Origin: JAUIET01 sp045106985
GTDB lineage: Bacteria > Pseudomonadota > Gammaproteobacteria > Pseudomonadales > JAUIET01
DNA: 64,000 bases
Reading direction: 5' to 3'
NCBI GenBank assembly: GCA_045106985.1
Contig: JBGCFQ010000006.1
Coordinates: 1 to 64,000 of the forward strand
Part shown: positions 8,262-17,530 of the stretch, one piece after another
Layout: every line of letters begins with the position of its first letter
Numbering within the stretch: the stretch's first letter is position 1
Position numbers and translations under genes: made by a program
The notes under the pieces: generated by a model
Told to the model about the DNA's origin: nothing
The model's input: only the letters and a program-made list of their open reading frames with translations
Database searches by the model: none

Positions 8262-9464
8262 ATGGTCATTAAGCCACGAGTACGCGGATTTATCAGTGTT
8301 ACCACGCACCCAGCAGGCTGCGAGGCGAATATTAAGCGTCAAATAGACTTTGTGAAAGCGCAAGGCGAAAACAGTGACGCGCTCGCTTCTGTGCCAAAGA
8401 GGGTTCTGGTACTGGGCGCCTCTACTGGCTATGGCCTGGCGTCGCGCATTACAGCGGCTTTCGGTAATGGTGCTTCCACGTTAGGCGTGTTCTTTGAGAA
8501 AGAAGGCAGTGAGAAGCGCCCAGCTACGGCCGGTTGGTACAATTCGGCCGCTTTTCACAAGTTTGCAGACCAAGAAGGTCTGTATGCAAAAAGCATTAAT
8601 GGTGACGCCTTCTCTGACGAGCTCAAGCAGCAAACTATTGATGTCATCAAAGAGGATTTTGGCCAGGTTGATTTAGTAGTCTATAGCTTGGCAGCACCAC
8701 GGCGAACGCACCCTAAAACAGGGGAGGTACATTCATCTACCCTTAAGCCAATTGGTCAGGCTGTAGTGCAGCGCGGCATTAACACCGACAAAGAAACAGT
8801 GGATGAGTTTACTCTGGAAGCCGCCAGCCAAGAAGAAATAGACAACACCGTTGCGGTGATGGGCGGCGAAGACTGGGCCATGTGGATTGACGCGCTGAGC
8901 GACGCAGGCGTGCTTGCCGACGGCGCAAAAACCTCTGCTTACACGTATATTGGCGACCGAGTTACCTGGGATATTTACTGGCATGGAACGATTGGCCAGG
9001 CGAAGAAAGACCTGGACGCACGGGTGCTGGGTATTCGCGAGAAAATGCAGGCGATTGGCGGCGACGCACGAGTGTCTGTGTTGCAAGCGGTAGTAACACA
9101 AGCCAGCGCAGCTATACCTGTAATGCCCTTGTACCAAGCTTTGTTGTTTCGGGTAATGAAAGAAGCCGGCACGCATGAGGGCTGCATTGAGCAAATTTAT
9201 CGCTTGTTCACCGAATGCTTGTACAGCGACGCGCCTGTTATGGATGATGAAGGACGGCTGCGTGTAGACGGCAATGAGCTTAAGCCTGAAGTGCAGCTAG
9301 AGGTAGAGCGCCTTTGGGACTTGGTGAACACCGATAATCTCAATGAGTTGACGGACTTGCAAGGCTATAAGCAAGAATTCTTGCGACTGTTCGGCTTTGC
9401 GATTGAAGGCGTTGATTACGAAGCCGACGTAAGTCCCATTGTTGATATCAAAAACCTGCTGTAA
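8262..9464 (+). CDS. fabV: Enoyl-ACP/trans-2-enoyl-CoA reductase FabV
   Basis: NADH-dependent reduction of trans-2-enoyl thioesters at the last step of fatty acid elongation; FabV is the triclosan-insensitive type. The ATG at 8262 with an upstream GAGGAAAGG gives 400 residues, the normal FabV length; the reading frame is open further upstream but that part has no similarity. VLVLGASTGYGLASRI is the Rossmann nucleotide site, and YWHGTIGQAK matches the FabV catalytic Tyr-x8-Lys. The start MVIKPRVRGFISVTTHPAGC is typical of the family. It sits just upstream of the metallo-hydrolase on the same strand. Whether it only serves fatty acid synthesis or also supports the neighbouring catabolic run is not shown by sequence. 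Confidence 0.95.
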   Translation: MVIKPRVRGFISVTTHPAGCEANIKRQIDFVKAQGENSDALASVPKRVLVLGASTGYGLASRITAAFGNGASTLGVFFEKEGSEKRPATAGWYNSAAFHKFADQEGLYAKSINGDAFSDELKQQTIDVIKEDFGQVDLVVYSLAAPRRTHPKTGEVHSSTLKPIGQAVVQRGINTDKETVDEFTLEAASQEEIDNTVAVMGGEDWAMWIDALSDAGVLADGAKTSAYTYIGDRVTWDIYWHGTIGQAKKDLDARVLGIREKMQAIGGDARVSVLQAVVTQASAAIPVMPLYQALLFRVMKEAGTHEGCIEQIYRLFTECLYSDAPVMDDEGRLRVDGNELKPEVQLEVERLWDLVNTDNLNELTDLQGYKQEFLRLFGFAIEGVDYEADVSPIVDIKNLL

Positions 9465-9481
9465 GCGCTTAGAGGTGCCCT

Positions 9482-10339
9482 ATGTTGCCATCTGGTGAAT
9501 ACGTTCAATTAAGTGCTCAGCTCGGCCGAGTAATAGCACCTAACCCTGGCCCTATGACTGGGTCTGGAACCAATACCTATGTGTTAGCTCGCGATGCAGG
9601 CAATGCGCTTGCGGCGGACGGGGGCGACATTACATTGATCGACCCGGGTCCTGCGATTAAAGAGCATGTTGATACCTTATTGAAGCTGTTCGGTAACAGA
9701 ATCAAGTCTATTGTCGTGACACATACGCATTCAGACCACTCGCCCGCTGCAGCACGGCTGGTGGCCGAAACCGGCGCGGTTGTTTATGGCGCTACGCCTG
9801 CCGCTGACGCCGCCTATCAAGACGAAACGTTTAAGGCTGACCTTGAGTTACAAGATGATCAGCTGTTGGAGTTTGATGGCGTCCGGCTTCGCGCAATACA
9901 CACGCCTGGCCATGTTAGTAACCATTACTGCTTTCTCGTGGAGAATGATGGCATTGTGCTGACAGGCGACCATTTAATGAATGGCTCTACGGTTGTGATT
10001 ATTCCGCCGGCTGGGGTGATGAAAGATTACATAGATTCACTGCAAAAACTGAAAAATTACAAAATTGCTCAATTCGGTCCTGGCCATGGTGATCTTATGG
10101 ATCACCCCATTGAGATTATTGATTGGACCGTTAAGCACCGCTTAACGCGTGAAGATAAGGTAATTGAAAAACTGACGGCGCTGGGTGCCAGCACGCTAGA
10201 GCAATTAACGCCGGCCGTGTACGATGATGTGGACGAAAGTTTGCATTTTATGGCGTCTATGTCTCTGTGGGCGCATTTAATCAAGCTAGAAACAGAGCAG
10301 CGCGCACTGGTACAAAACGACGTTTGGTCTATAGCTTAG
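9482..10339 (+). CDS. MBL-fold metallo-hydrolase (LACTB2-like)
   Basis: A 285-residue metallo-beta-lactamase fold hydrolase, probably cytosolic with no signal peptide. Two zinc ions would be held by THTHSDHSPAA (HxHxDH), the later His in HTPGHVSNH, the Asp in LTGDHLMNG and the His in GPGHGD. The start PNPGPMTGSGTNTYV is characteristic of the LACTB2-like/hydroxyacylglutathione hydrolase-like subgroup, and the C-terminal winged-helix-like part fits. It begins 17 bases after fabV and precedes the FadD3-like ligase, so a thioester or lactone hydrolase role near the steroid genes is conceivable; this is inference. Confidence 0.85.
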   Translation: MLPSGEYVQLSAQLGRVIAPNPGPMTGSGTNTYVLARDAGNALAADGGDITLIDPGPAIKEHVDTLLKLFGNRIKSIVVTHTHSDHSPAAARLVAETGAVVYGATPAADAAYQDETFKADLELQDDQLLEFDGVRLRAIHTPGHVSNHYCFLVENDGIVLTGDHLMNGSTVVIIPPAGVMKDYIDSLQKLKNYKIAQFGPGHGDLMDHPIEIIDWTVKHRLTREDKVIEKLTALGASTLEQLTPAVYDDVDESLHFMASMSLWAHLIKLETEQRALVQNDVWSIA

Positions 10340-10439
10340 AGCTTAAATTACACTAGGCTTGGGGTCTTAAACTTAGTTTTGCCATGCGCAACACTTGTTA
10401 GTGCGCGCCTTACACAACACATATTGAAAGAGACACTTT

Positions 10440-12017
10440 ATGCCCGATCAAAGCTCTGATCAAAAAACTATGTCGCAGATTGTGCAAGCGGCCGCTGAAA
10501 ACTACGGCGATAGCTTGGCACTGTCCGATCGCAATATTAGTTACAGCTATATAGAGCTCGAAGCGGCGCGGCTGCAATCGGCACGCGCTTTTTTAGCGCA
10601 AGGCATAGAGAAAGGTGATTGCGTTGCCATCTGGGCGCCTAATATTTCAGAATGGATAGTGGCTGCGATTGGCTTGCAGAGTATTGGTGCGATGCTATTG
10701 CCTTTGAATACACGGCTAAAGGGAAGCGAGGCGGCCTTTCAGTTGCGCAAAAGCGGCGCAAAAATGCTATTTATATTAAGTGGCTTTTTAGACGTAGATT
10801 ATGCCGCAATGCTTAAAGGGCAAGACTTGCCTGACTTACAGCAAATAGTCACTTTTCGCGGCGACGACGACAGTTCCGTGCACTGGTCGGATTTCTTGTC
10901 TGGCGGCAATGCCATAGATTCTCAGTTGGCGATCGACGCGGCCAATAGGGTTAAACCTGAAGACCCGCTGGACATCTTGTTTACGTCGGGTACTACTGGT
11001 GAGCCGAAAGGCGTGGTTACCGGCCACGGCCAGAACATTCGAACCTTCGAAATATGGTCATCGGTTGTTGGGCTAAACAGCGACGACACTTACTTGATTA
11101 TCAATCCGTTTTTTCATTCCTTTGGCTACAAGGCGGGTTGGCTGTCTTGCATTATTCGTGGCGCAAAGATGATACCGGTGAAGGTGTTTGATATTGATGT
11201 TGTGTTAGAGCGCATTGAAAAAGATCGCGTCACTGTGTTGCCTGGGCCGCCAACTATTTATCAGTCGTTACTGGTTCACCCAAAGCGAAAGAACTACGAG
11301 TTAAGCAGCCTAAGGTTGGCGGTGACCGGTGCGGCGTCTGTGCCAGTAGAGCTGGTTAAGCGCATGTCTACCGAGCTGGGCTTTGAAACAGTGCTTACGG
11401 CCTATGGCCTGACAGAAACCTGTGGCGTTGTGAGCATTTGTCGTGAGGAAGACGGCGCTGAGCTTATTGCGACAACGTCTGGACGAGCAATGCCCGACGT
11501 TGAGGTGCGTTGTGTCGACGGTGATGGTAACGAACTTCCTCGCGGTGAGCCTGGAGAAGTAGTGGTGCGTGGTTTTAATGTGATGCAAGCTTACTTTGAT
11601 TCACCAGAAGAAACGGCAAAAGCGATTGATGCCGACGGCTGGTTGCACACTGGCGATGTTGCGGTAATGGATGAGCAGGGCTACATCCGTATTACCGACA
11701 GAATAAAGGACATGTTTATTACCGGCGGCTTTAATTGTTACCCCGCCGAGATAGAAAACGGTCTGTCGGAACTGCACAGCATTGCCAAAGCGGCTGTTAT
11801 TGGTGTGGCTGACGAGCGCATGGGCGAGGTGGCAAAGGCCTTTATAGTGCTGGCCGATGACGCGACTTTGACAGCGGAAGAAATAATCGCCTGGTGCCGA
11901 GAGAATATGGCTAATTATAAGGTGCCTCGTCATATCGAGTTTCTTGATGAGATGCCGCTGAATGCCGCCGGTAAGGTGTTGAAAAATGAGCTGCGCGACA
12001 GGCACAACACCCAATAA
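10440..12017 (+). CDS. fadD3: FadD3-type acyl-CoA synthetase (HIP-CoA ligase)
   Basis: ANL-superfamily ligase that adenylates a carboxylic acid and transfers it to CoA. The 525 residues contain the P-loop-like DILFTSGTTGEPKGV, the A5 motif YGLTETCGVVS, the A7/A8 region GWLHTGDVAVMDEQGY and ITDRIKDMFITGGFN, and a C-terminal Lys region (NAAGKVLKNELR). In actinobacteria FadD3 activates the hydrindane propionate HIP left from steroid rings C and D. The assignment here rests mainly on the following ipdA, ipdB and ipdC genes and on the overall FadD3-like sequence. It would supply HIP-CoA to all downstream enzymes in the run. Confidence 0.8.
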   Translation: MPDQSSDQKTMSQIVQAAAENYGDSLALSDRNISYSYIELEAARLQSARAFLAQGIEKGDCVAIWAPNISEWIVAAIGLQSIGAMLLPLNTRLKGSEAAFQLRKSGAKMLFILSGFLDVDYAAMLKGQDLPDLQQIVTFRGDDDSSVHWSDFLSGGNAIDSQLAIDAANRVKPEDPLDILFTSGTTGEPKGVVTGHGQNIRTFEIWSSVVGLNSDDTYLIINPFFHSFGYKAGWLSCIIRGAKMIPVKVFDIDVVLERIEKDRVTVLPGPPTIYQSLLVHPKRKNYELSSLRLAVTGAASVPVELVKRMSTELGFETVLTAYGLTETCGVVSICREEDGAELIATTSGRAMPDVEVRCVDGDGNELPRGEPGEVVVRGFNVMQAYFDSPEETAKAIDADGWLHTGDVAVMDEQGYIRITDRIKDMFITGGFNCYPAEIENGLSELHSIAKAAVIGVADERMGEVAKAFIVLADDATLTAEEIIAWCRENMANYKVPRHIEFLDEMPLNAAGKVLKNELRDRHNTQ

Positions 12018-12043
12018 GCCCTGAAACTCGCCAATAAACGGTA

Positions 12044-12072
12044 AGCTGAGCGCAAAATTGGTGCGCTCAGCT
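12044..12072 (+). promoter_or_regulatory. Strong hairpin upstream of ipdA
   Basis: A perfect 10-base stem AGCTGAGCGC / GCGCTCAGCT closes a 9-base loop 27 bases after the fadD3 stop. No U-tract follows, so it is more likely an mRNA processing/stability element or a weak attenuator than a classical terminator. Confidence 0.5.
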
Positions 12073-12180
12073 GAATTAAGTAATAGTCATTCCTTACGAA
12101 GAAATAGCGGAACAGGGTAAAATAGGGAGTTAGCAGCATGCTGCCCAAATTCCCTGAATTCACGTCTTATCGGAGCACCT

Positions 12181-13056
12181 ATGGACAAACAAATGACCGC
12201 CACTGAAGTTGTGGGCGCGTTGAGCGACGGTATGACCATCGGTATCGGGGGCTGGGGCCCGCGTCGTAAGCCAATGGCGCTGATTCGCGAGATTATTCGC
12301 TCAGACTTGAAAGACCTTACCATCGTTGCTTACGGTGGTGCAGACGTTGGTATGTTGTGTGCCGCTGGCAAGGTTAAGAAACTTATATTTGCTTTTGTGT
12401 CGCTCGACTTTATTCCTCTGGAGCCCTACTTTCGCAAGGCGCGGCAATCCGGTGACATCGAGGTGATGGAAATTGATGAGGGCATGATGCTGCTCGGATT
12501 GAGAGCCGCGGCCTGGGGTTGTCCTTTTATTCCTACTCAGGTGGGTTTGGGTACCGACATCGTTAGCAAAAGCCCTGAGCTAAAAATTGTAGACAGCCCA
12601 TACGATGACAAAGAGTGGGTAGCCATGCCCGCATTGAACCTCGATGCGTCGCTGGTGCACGTGGAGCGTGCCGATGCAAAAGGTGTTTGCCAAATTAAAG
12701 GGCCAGACCACCATATGGACGATTGGTTTGCACGCGCTGCAACAAGCACCTATGCAAGTTGTGATGAGCTGGTAAGCAGTGACTACTTTCACGATCAAAA
12801 TGAAGCACGCTTCGTTCATTGGGAGCGCTCGCAAACGACTGGCGTTGTGCCAATTGCCGGTGGCGCCCACCCAAGCTCGTGCACACCGTTGTATGGTTTT
12901 GACGTGCCACATTTCAAAGAATATACAGGCTCTGCCAAAGAGGGCGGTTTTGAGGCCTATGCCGATAAGTACATCAACGGTAAATCAGAAGAAGAGTATC
13001 AAGCCTTGGTTGGCGGTTTAGACGCTATTCAGAATCTTCCGATTCCTACTTATTGA
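12181..13056 (+). CDS. ipdA: COCHEA-CoA hydrolase alpha subunit IpdA
   Basis: Alpha subunit of the class I CoA-transferase-like enzyme that opens the last steroid ring (ring C) of COCHEA-CoA by hydrolytic retro-Claisen cleavage. The 291 residues begin with the CoA-transferase nucleotide-type fold (SDGMTIGIGGWGPRRKPMAL) and contain the acidic segment EVMEIDEGMMLLGLRAAAWG; a Glu in this area is the expected catalytic acid of IpdA. GGAG precedes the ATG. The ipdB gene starts 21 bases later, matching the usual obligate heterodimer. The fold alone could also suit a succinyl-CoA or glutaconate transferase, but the IpdC, IpdF and FadD3 neighbours favour the steroid role. Confidence 0.88.
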   Translation: MDKQMTATEVVGALSDGMTIGIGGWGPRRKPMALIREIIRSDLKDLTIVAYGGADVGMLCAAGKVKKLIFAFVSLDFIPLEPYFRKARQSGDIEVMEIDEGMMLLGLRAAAWGCPFIPTQVGLGTDIVSKSPELKIVDSPYDDKEWVAMPALNLDASLVHVERADAKGVCQIKGPDHHMDDWFARAATSTYASCDELVSSDYFHDQNEARFVHWERSQTTGVVPIAGGAHPSSCTPLYGFDVPHFKEYTGSAKEGGFEAYADKYINGKSEEEYQALVGGLDAIQNLPIPTY

Positions 13057-13077
13057 TGCGGCCAGAGGATATTACAA

Positions 13078-13878
13078 ATGAGTGATTCAACAAATTACAG
13101 CCTGGCCGAACTTTGCATTGTTGCCTGTGCTGAAGCCTTCCGTGGTGATGGCGAAGTATTGGCAACGGGCATTGGCGTTATTCCGCGCATTGCGGCAAGT
13201 GTTGCCATGAAGACTTTTTCTCCGGACCTGATGATGACGGATTCTGAAGCCTGGATGCTCGACGAGCCGAATCCTTTGGGCGAAAGAGGGCCTGACTTTA
13301 AGCAGAAAAACGCAAGTTGGATGGGTTTTTCGCGCATATTCGACAATGTTTGGAGTGGCCGTCGCCATGCGATGCTTGGGCCTACCCAGGTAGACCGCTA
13401 CGGCCAATCGAATACGTCCGCATTGGGCGGCAGTTATGAACAACCCAAGGTAATGATGTTAGGTGCACGTGGTTTCCCCGGAAACTCTATTAGCCACCCG
13501 AACAGCTTTTTTGTGCCAGGGCATTCTTCTAGAGTGTTTATTGATGGCGAGTGTGATTTTGTATCCTCCGTTGGCTACAACCCAAATCGTCTGCCAAAAG
13601 GTCATAGTCTTGAGTCGATTGATATTCGTCGCATTGTTACTGACCTTTGCGTAATGGATTTTGGTGGGACTAATCATCAGGCGCGCTTGGTGTCATTGCA
13701 CCCGGGCATTACTGCTGAGACCGTAAAAGAGAACACCGGTTTTGAATTGCTTATAGGCGATAAGGTTCCTCAAACGCCTGCACCCACTCAAGAGCAGTTG
13801 GATATTATTGCGGAGATGGATCCGCATAACAGCAGGGCGAAGCAGCTGAAAGATAATCCTCCTGGCGATAGAAGCTAG
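13078..13878 (+). CDS. ipdB: COCHEA-CoA hydrolase beta subunit IpdB
   Basis: Beta subunit partner of IpdA, 266 residues, CoA-transferase fold. ELCIVACAEAFRGDGEVLATGIGVIP is the family start (motif GDGEVLATGIGVIP), and the central KVMMLGARGFPGNSISHPNSF and the DLCVMDF segment are conserved in CoA-transferase-like beta subunits. AGAGGA lies before the ATG. With IpdA it should convert the cyclic COCHEA-CoA to the linear methyl-dioxodecanedioyl-CoA in the cytosol. The pair sits directly between the FadD3 ligase and IpdC, as in known proteobacterial steroid clusters. Confidence 0.88.
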   Translation: MSDSTNYSLAELCIVACAEAFRGDGEVLATGIGVIPRIAASVAMKTFSPDLMMTDSEAWMLDEPNPLGERGPDFKQKNASWMGFSRIFDNVWSGRRHAMLGPTQVDRYGQSNTSALGGSYEQPKVMMLGARGFPGNSISHPNSFFVPGHSSRVFIDGECDFVSSVGYNPNRLPKGHSLESIDIRRIVTDLCVMDFGGTNHQARLVSLHPGITAETVKENTGFELLIGDKVPQTPAPTQEQLDIIAEMDPHNSRAKQLKDNPPGDRS

Positions 13879-13958
13879 GCGGCAGCAGACATGCACAAAT
13901 AGCTAAACGGGCACCATAGCTCTTAACTGACACCAACGTTTTTAACGGAAACCACAGT

Positions 13959-15035
13959 ATGCCAGTCTCTTTAGAAACTGATATAACGAAATTGCTAGGC
14001 TGCAAGTACCCCATTGTGCAGACTGCGATGGGCTGGGTAGCCGACCCAAATCTTGTAGCGGGCACCTGTAACGCGGGTGGTTTTGGTTTTCTAGCTGGCG
14101 CGACTATTCCTCCGGAGGAAATGGAGCGTGACATTCTTAAGGTTAAGGCCTTAACTACGGGTCCGTTTGGCGTTAACTTCCATATGTACCAACCGAACGC
14201 CGCTCACATTGTTGATTTGGTGGTGGAGCATGGCATACGAGCGGTTAGCTACAGTCGTTCGCCAGGCCCGGAATTTGTTAAGAAGTTAAAAGACGCGGGC
14301 GTGGTGTGCATGCCTACCATCGGTTTGCCTAAGCACGCGACTAAAGCGATAGATATGGGTGCCGACGCGGTTACTGTTCAAGGCGGTGAAGGCGGCGGTC
14401 ACACGGGTGCTATTCCTACTTCTCTTTTACTGCCCGGTGTGGTTGACGCTGTTGGCGGACGAATACCGGTGCTGGGTGCAGGTGGTTTCAAAGACGGACG
14501 TGGTTTAGTGGCTGCACTTTCTTATGGTGCAGCAGGTATCGCGATGGGAACGCGTTTCTTACTCACGACTAACAGCCCCGTGCCGTTGGAAACTAAACAG
14601 CGTTACCTAACGTGTAACAACCCTGCAGAGATCGTAGTGTCTAAGGCAATGGACGGTATGCCGCAGCGCATGATTTTGAACGACATGCTGACACAGCTGG
14701 AAAAGGCCGGGCCTTTTAAGCAGCTGGTAATAGCGGTGCGTAATGGCTTAGCGTTTAGAAAGTTTACTGGCGCCAGTTTGTTTGGCCTGCTTAAGTCAGC
14801 TATCGCGATGCAGAAAGACGGTGAAATTACGCCGGCGCAATCGATTATGGCGGCCAATGCGCCAATGATTATTCAGAAGGCGATGGTTGATGGTAAACCT
14901 GACGAGGGTGTGTTGCCTTCGGGGCAGGTGGCGGGTGTTATTGATCGTTTGCCGTCTTGTGAGGAGTTGATTGCTGAGATTGTTGCTGAGGCTGAGCAGA
15001 GGTTGATTGTGTTAGCGAGGCGGGTTAGCGTTTAA
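13959..15035 (+). CDS. ipdC: IpdC-type FMN oxidoreductase (nitronate monooxygenase family)
   Basis: FMN-dependent TIM-barrel protein of 358 residues in the nitronate monooxygenase (2-nitropropane dioxygenase-like) family. Conserved elements are KYPIVQTAMGWVADPNLVAG at the N-terminus, the phosphate-binding VQGGEGGGHTG, and GAGGFKDGRGLVAALSYGA, where the Gly-rich loop binds FMN. In actinobacterial steroid degraders IpdC acts on the 5-hydroxylated HIC-CoA intermediate before ring D opening. General nitronate oxygenases have the same fold; the position right after ipdAB is the reason for the specific call. Confidence 0.8.
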   Translation: MPVSLETDITKLLGCKYPIVQTAMGWVADPNLVAGTCNAGGFGFLAGATIPPEEMERDILKVKALTTGPFGVNFHMYQPNAAHIVDLVVEHGIRAVSYSRSPGPEFVKKLKDAGVVCMPTIGLPKHATKAIDMGADAVTVQGGEGGGHTGAIPTSLLLPGVVDAVGGRIPVLGAGGFKDGRGLVAALSYGAAGIAMGTRFLLTTNSPVPLETKQRYLTCNNPAEIVVSKAMDGMPQRMILNDMLTQLEKAGPFKQLVIAVRNGLAFRKFTGASLFGLLKSAIAMQKDGEITPAQSIMAANAPMIIQKAMVDGKPDEGVLPSGQVAGVIDRLPSCEELIAEIVAEAEQRLIVLARRVSV

Positions 15036-15062
15036 GTGGGGGTGCTTGTTGACGCAAATCAA

Positions 15063-15154
15063 TGAAATGAATTCCGGAAAACACACCGTGAACCCATCCA
15101 TGGGGGTTCCTCAAAAAGGTCCCTCTTTTTGAGGGTTTTCCAGAATCCATTTCA
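15063..15154. repeat. MITE/REP-like inverted-repeat element
   Basis: A 92-base palindromic unit between ipdC and the next acyl-CoA dehydrogenase. The outer arms, 15063-15082 and 15135-15154, are 20 bases long and pair at 18 of 20 positions. Inside are two smaller hairpins, GAACCC-N6-GGGGGTTC and CCTCAAAAAG-N5-CTTTTTGAGG. The nested design suggests a small mobile repeat or an RNA stability element. No second copy was noticed in this window. Confidence 0.65.
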
Positions 15155-15254
15155 TCGCTTTGCTCTTCATGTGCCGGCCTTAGCAGTTGGGTTGATTGTT
15201 CTAATGTCACCCACCAACTATTTGTGACGAAAGTTAAACACGAAAGAAAGAAAT

Positions 15255-16421
15255 ATGGATCTAGCATACACAAGCGAACAACAGAGCTTCCGTAAGGAAG
15301 TGCGCAGCTGGATGGAAGCTAACGTTCCGTCTCAGCCCTTGTTGAGTTTTGATACTGAAGAGGGTTTTCAGCAGCATCGTGAATGGGAAAAAACCATGAA
15401 CGATGGTCGTTGGGGTATGGTTACCTGGCCGGAGGAATTTGGTGGGCGTGGGCTGGATTTGATTCAGTGGCTTATTTTTGAAGAAGAATATTATCGTGCT
15501 CAAGCTCCTATACGGGTGAATCAAAACGGTATTTTTCTGTTAGCGCCGACCTTGATGGAATACGGTACGGAAGAACAGAAAACGCGGATTTTGCCCAAAA
15601 TGGCAACCGGTGAACAGGTTTGGGCGCAAGGTTGGTCTGAGCCCAATGCGGGCAGCGACATGGCGGCTATGCGGTCCAAGGCGGAGCTGAACGGCGATCA
15701 CTATGTTATCAATGGCCAGAAAACCTGGTCTACGCGCGCGGTGTATGCCGATTGGTTATTCGGAATGTTCCGGACTGATCCTGACTCGGAGCGCCATCGG
15801 GGTCTAACGTTTATTTTGGTGCCGCTCGATGCTGAAGGGATTACGGTTCGGCCGATTCCTCAGTTGGATGGCTTGCCTGGTTTTGCTGAGATATTTTTTG
15901 ATAACGTAAAAGTGGATGTGTCTAATCGTTTGGGTGGCGAGGGCGAGGGTTGGAGTGTTGCTATGGCGACCGCTGGCTTTGAACGTGGCTTAATGCTTAG
16001 AAGCCCAGCGCGTTTTCAAGAAACGGCTCGTCGTTTGGTTGAATTGTATATTGAGAATCAAGAATCGGCCGATCAAGATCCGTCTATACGCGAAGCGGTG
16101 TTGCAGGCCTATATGCAGGCAGAGGCTTATACATTATCGACTTATCAAACGGCGTGTCGATTAAACAAGGGCGGAAAAATAGGCCCTGAGTCGAGCACCA
16201 ATAAGATTTTTTGGTCTGAACTCGACCAAAATATGCACGCTACAGCGATGTCGATTTTGGGTGCTCGTGCAGAGTTACTGCCACACGCGCCAGCGGCAGA
16301 TGGGGTTGGTCGTTGGCTTGATGGTTTCTTGTTTGCTCAGTCGGGTCCAATTTATGCCGGCACTAACGAAATTCAACGCAATATTATTGCCGAGCGCATG
16401 CTTGGCATGCCGCGCGCTTAA
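15255..16421 (+). CDS. Acyl-CoA dehydrogenase, large subunit of pair 1
   Basis: FAD enzyme that makes a C2-C3 double bond in an acyl-CoA; 388 residues, full-length ACAD fold. Flavin and substrate motifs include WAQGWSEPNAGSDMAA and VINGQKTWSTRA. The C-terminal motif is YAGTNEIQRNIIAER: the Glu found in YEGT of short-chain enzymes is Ala, so catalysis probably uses Glu in GFERG, the helix G position used by long-branched substrates (inference). It starts 22 bases before a smaller ACAD and the two likely form an alpha2beta2 enzyme like mycobacterial FadE pairs for ring-derived CoA thioesters. It resembles FadE30/31/32-type proteins, but which step it serves is uncertain. Confidence 0.82.
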   Translation: MDLAYTSEQQSFRKEVRSWMEANVPSQPLLSFDTEEGFQQHREWEKTMNDGRWGMVTWPEEFGGRGLDLIQWLIFEEEYYRAQAPIRVNQNGIFLLAPTLMEYGTEEQKTRILPKMATGEQVWAQGWSEPNAGSDMAAMRSKAELNGDHYVINGQKTWSTRAVYADWLFGMFRTDPDSERHRGLTFILVPLDAEGITVRPIPQLDGLPGFAEIFFDNVKVDVSNRLGGEGEGWSVAMATAGFERGLMLRSPARFQETARRLVELYIENQESADQDPSIREAVLQAYMQAEAYTLSTYQTACRLNKGGKIGPESSTNKIFWSELDQNMHATAMSILGARAELLPHAPAADGVGRWLDGFLFAQSGPIYAGTNEIQRNIIAERMLGMPRA

Positions 16422-16443
16422 AGGGTAAGGAGAACTACAAACG

Positions 16444-17514
16444 ATGGACTTTACCTTTAGCGAAGACCAATTACTGTTTCGCGACAGTGTGCGAGATTTC
16501 CTCAGTAATGAGGTGAGCACCGAATCGATACGCGAGCGTTGGGAAACCGATAGTGGCCGCAGTGACGCTGTGTGGACAAAGCTGGCAGAACTTGGCTTAA
16601 CCGGCATGCTTGTTCCAGAGGCCCAAGGCGGGCTAGGTATGAACGAGATTGATTTTGTGATGTTAGCGGAAGAATGTGGGCGAGTTGCTTTGCCCGAGCC
16701 ATTAGTTGATACGGTGTTATTGGCTACACCTATTTTGGCTGCGGATGCCAGCCAGCCTGATAATGACGTGTTGTTACAAGGGATTGCCAGCGGCGAAATT
16801 AAGGTGGCGGTGCAGTCCTCACAGGGTGCCTTAGTCTCTGACGCTGAGTTTGCAGACGTGCTTTTGCTGCAAAATGGGTCTGGCATATATGCGTTGTCGA
16901 GCAGCAAGGCCACTCTAAGCCTTCAAGAGAGTGTTGACCCAAGTCGTCGTTTGTACCTTGTTGAGTGGCAGGTAGCAGACGCTCGATGTGTTCATTCTGG
17001 TGCCGATGCCGAAGCGCATCAACAACGGCTCGCCAATCGTGGGGCGCTTGCCGCTAGTGCCCAATTGTTAGGTCTGGCGCAAAAAATTATAGACCTTAGC
17101 GTGGCCTATACCTCTGAGCGTTCTCAATTTGGTAAGCCTATTGGCTCGTTTCAGGCGGTTAAGCATCACTTAGCAAATGTTGCGGTGAAAACAGAGTTTG
17201 CCAAAGCACCGGTTTATCGCGCTGCCTATTCCATCGCGCACGATCTAAGCGACGCGGCCCTGCACGTTTCACAAGCTAAACTAGCCGCAGGCGACGCCGC
17301 AGTTGCTGGCGCCAAAAGCGGTATTCAAGTTCATGGTGCGATGGGTTATACCTGGGAAGTGGACCTACATATTTTTATGAAGCGAGCCTGGGCCTTAAAT
17401 AATGCTTGGGGCACACAAGGCGAACACAAGGCACGCATTGGTGCAGCCATTTTTGCCGCTGATAGAGCTTTAGGCGCCGGGCACACTTTTGCCTCCGCCA
17501 CTTTAACAACATAA
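16444..17514 (+). CDS. Acyl-CoA dehydrogenase, small subunit of pair 1
   Basis: A 356-residue ACAD-fold protein, shorter than usual and missing the EGTNE catalytic/FAD motif at its C-terminus. It keeps the ERSQFGKPIGSFQAVKH helix and QVHGAMGYTWEVDLH. Such reduced partners occur in the FadE heterotetramers of steroid degraders, where one subunit has the catalytic base and both share FAD sites. AAGGAG lies 10-15 bases before the ATG. Tight spacing (22 bases) with the preceding full-length ACAD supports the pairing. On its own it is unlikely to be an active dehydrogenase (inference). Confidence 0.8.
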   Translation: MDFTFSEDQLLFRDSVRDFLSNEVSTESIRERWETDSGRSDAVWTKLAELGLTGMLVPEAQGGLGMNEIDFVMLAEECGRVALPEPLVDTVLLATPILAADASQPDNDVLLQGIASGEIKVAVQSSQGALVSDAEFADVLLLQNGSGIYALSSSKATLSLQESVDPSRRLYLVEWQVADARCVHSGADAEAHQQRLANRGALAASAQLLGLAQKIIDLSVAYTSERSQFGKPIGSFQAVKHHLANVAVKTEFAKAPVYRAAYSIAHDLSDAALHVSQAKLAAGDAAVAGAKSGIQVHGAMGYTWEVDLHIFMKRAWALNNAWGTQGEHKARIGAAIFAADRALGAGHTFASATLTT

Positions 17515-17530
17515 AATGAATCGCGCTGGA

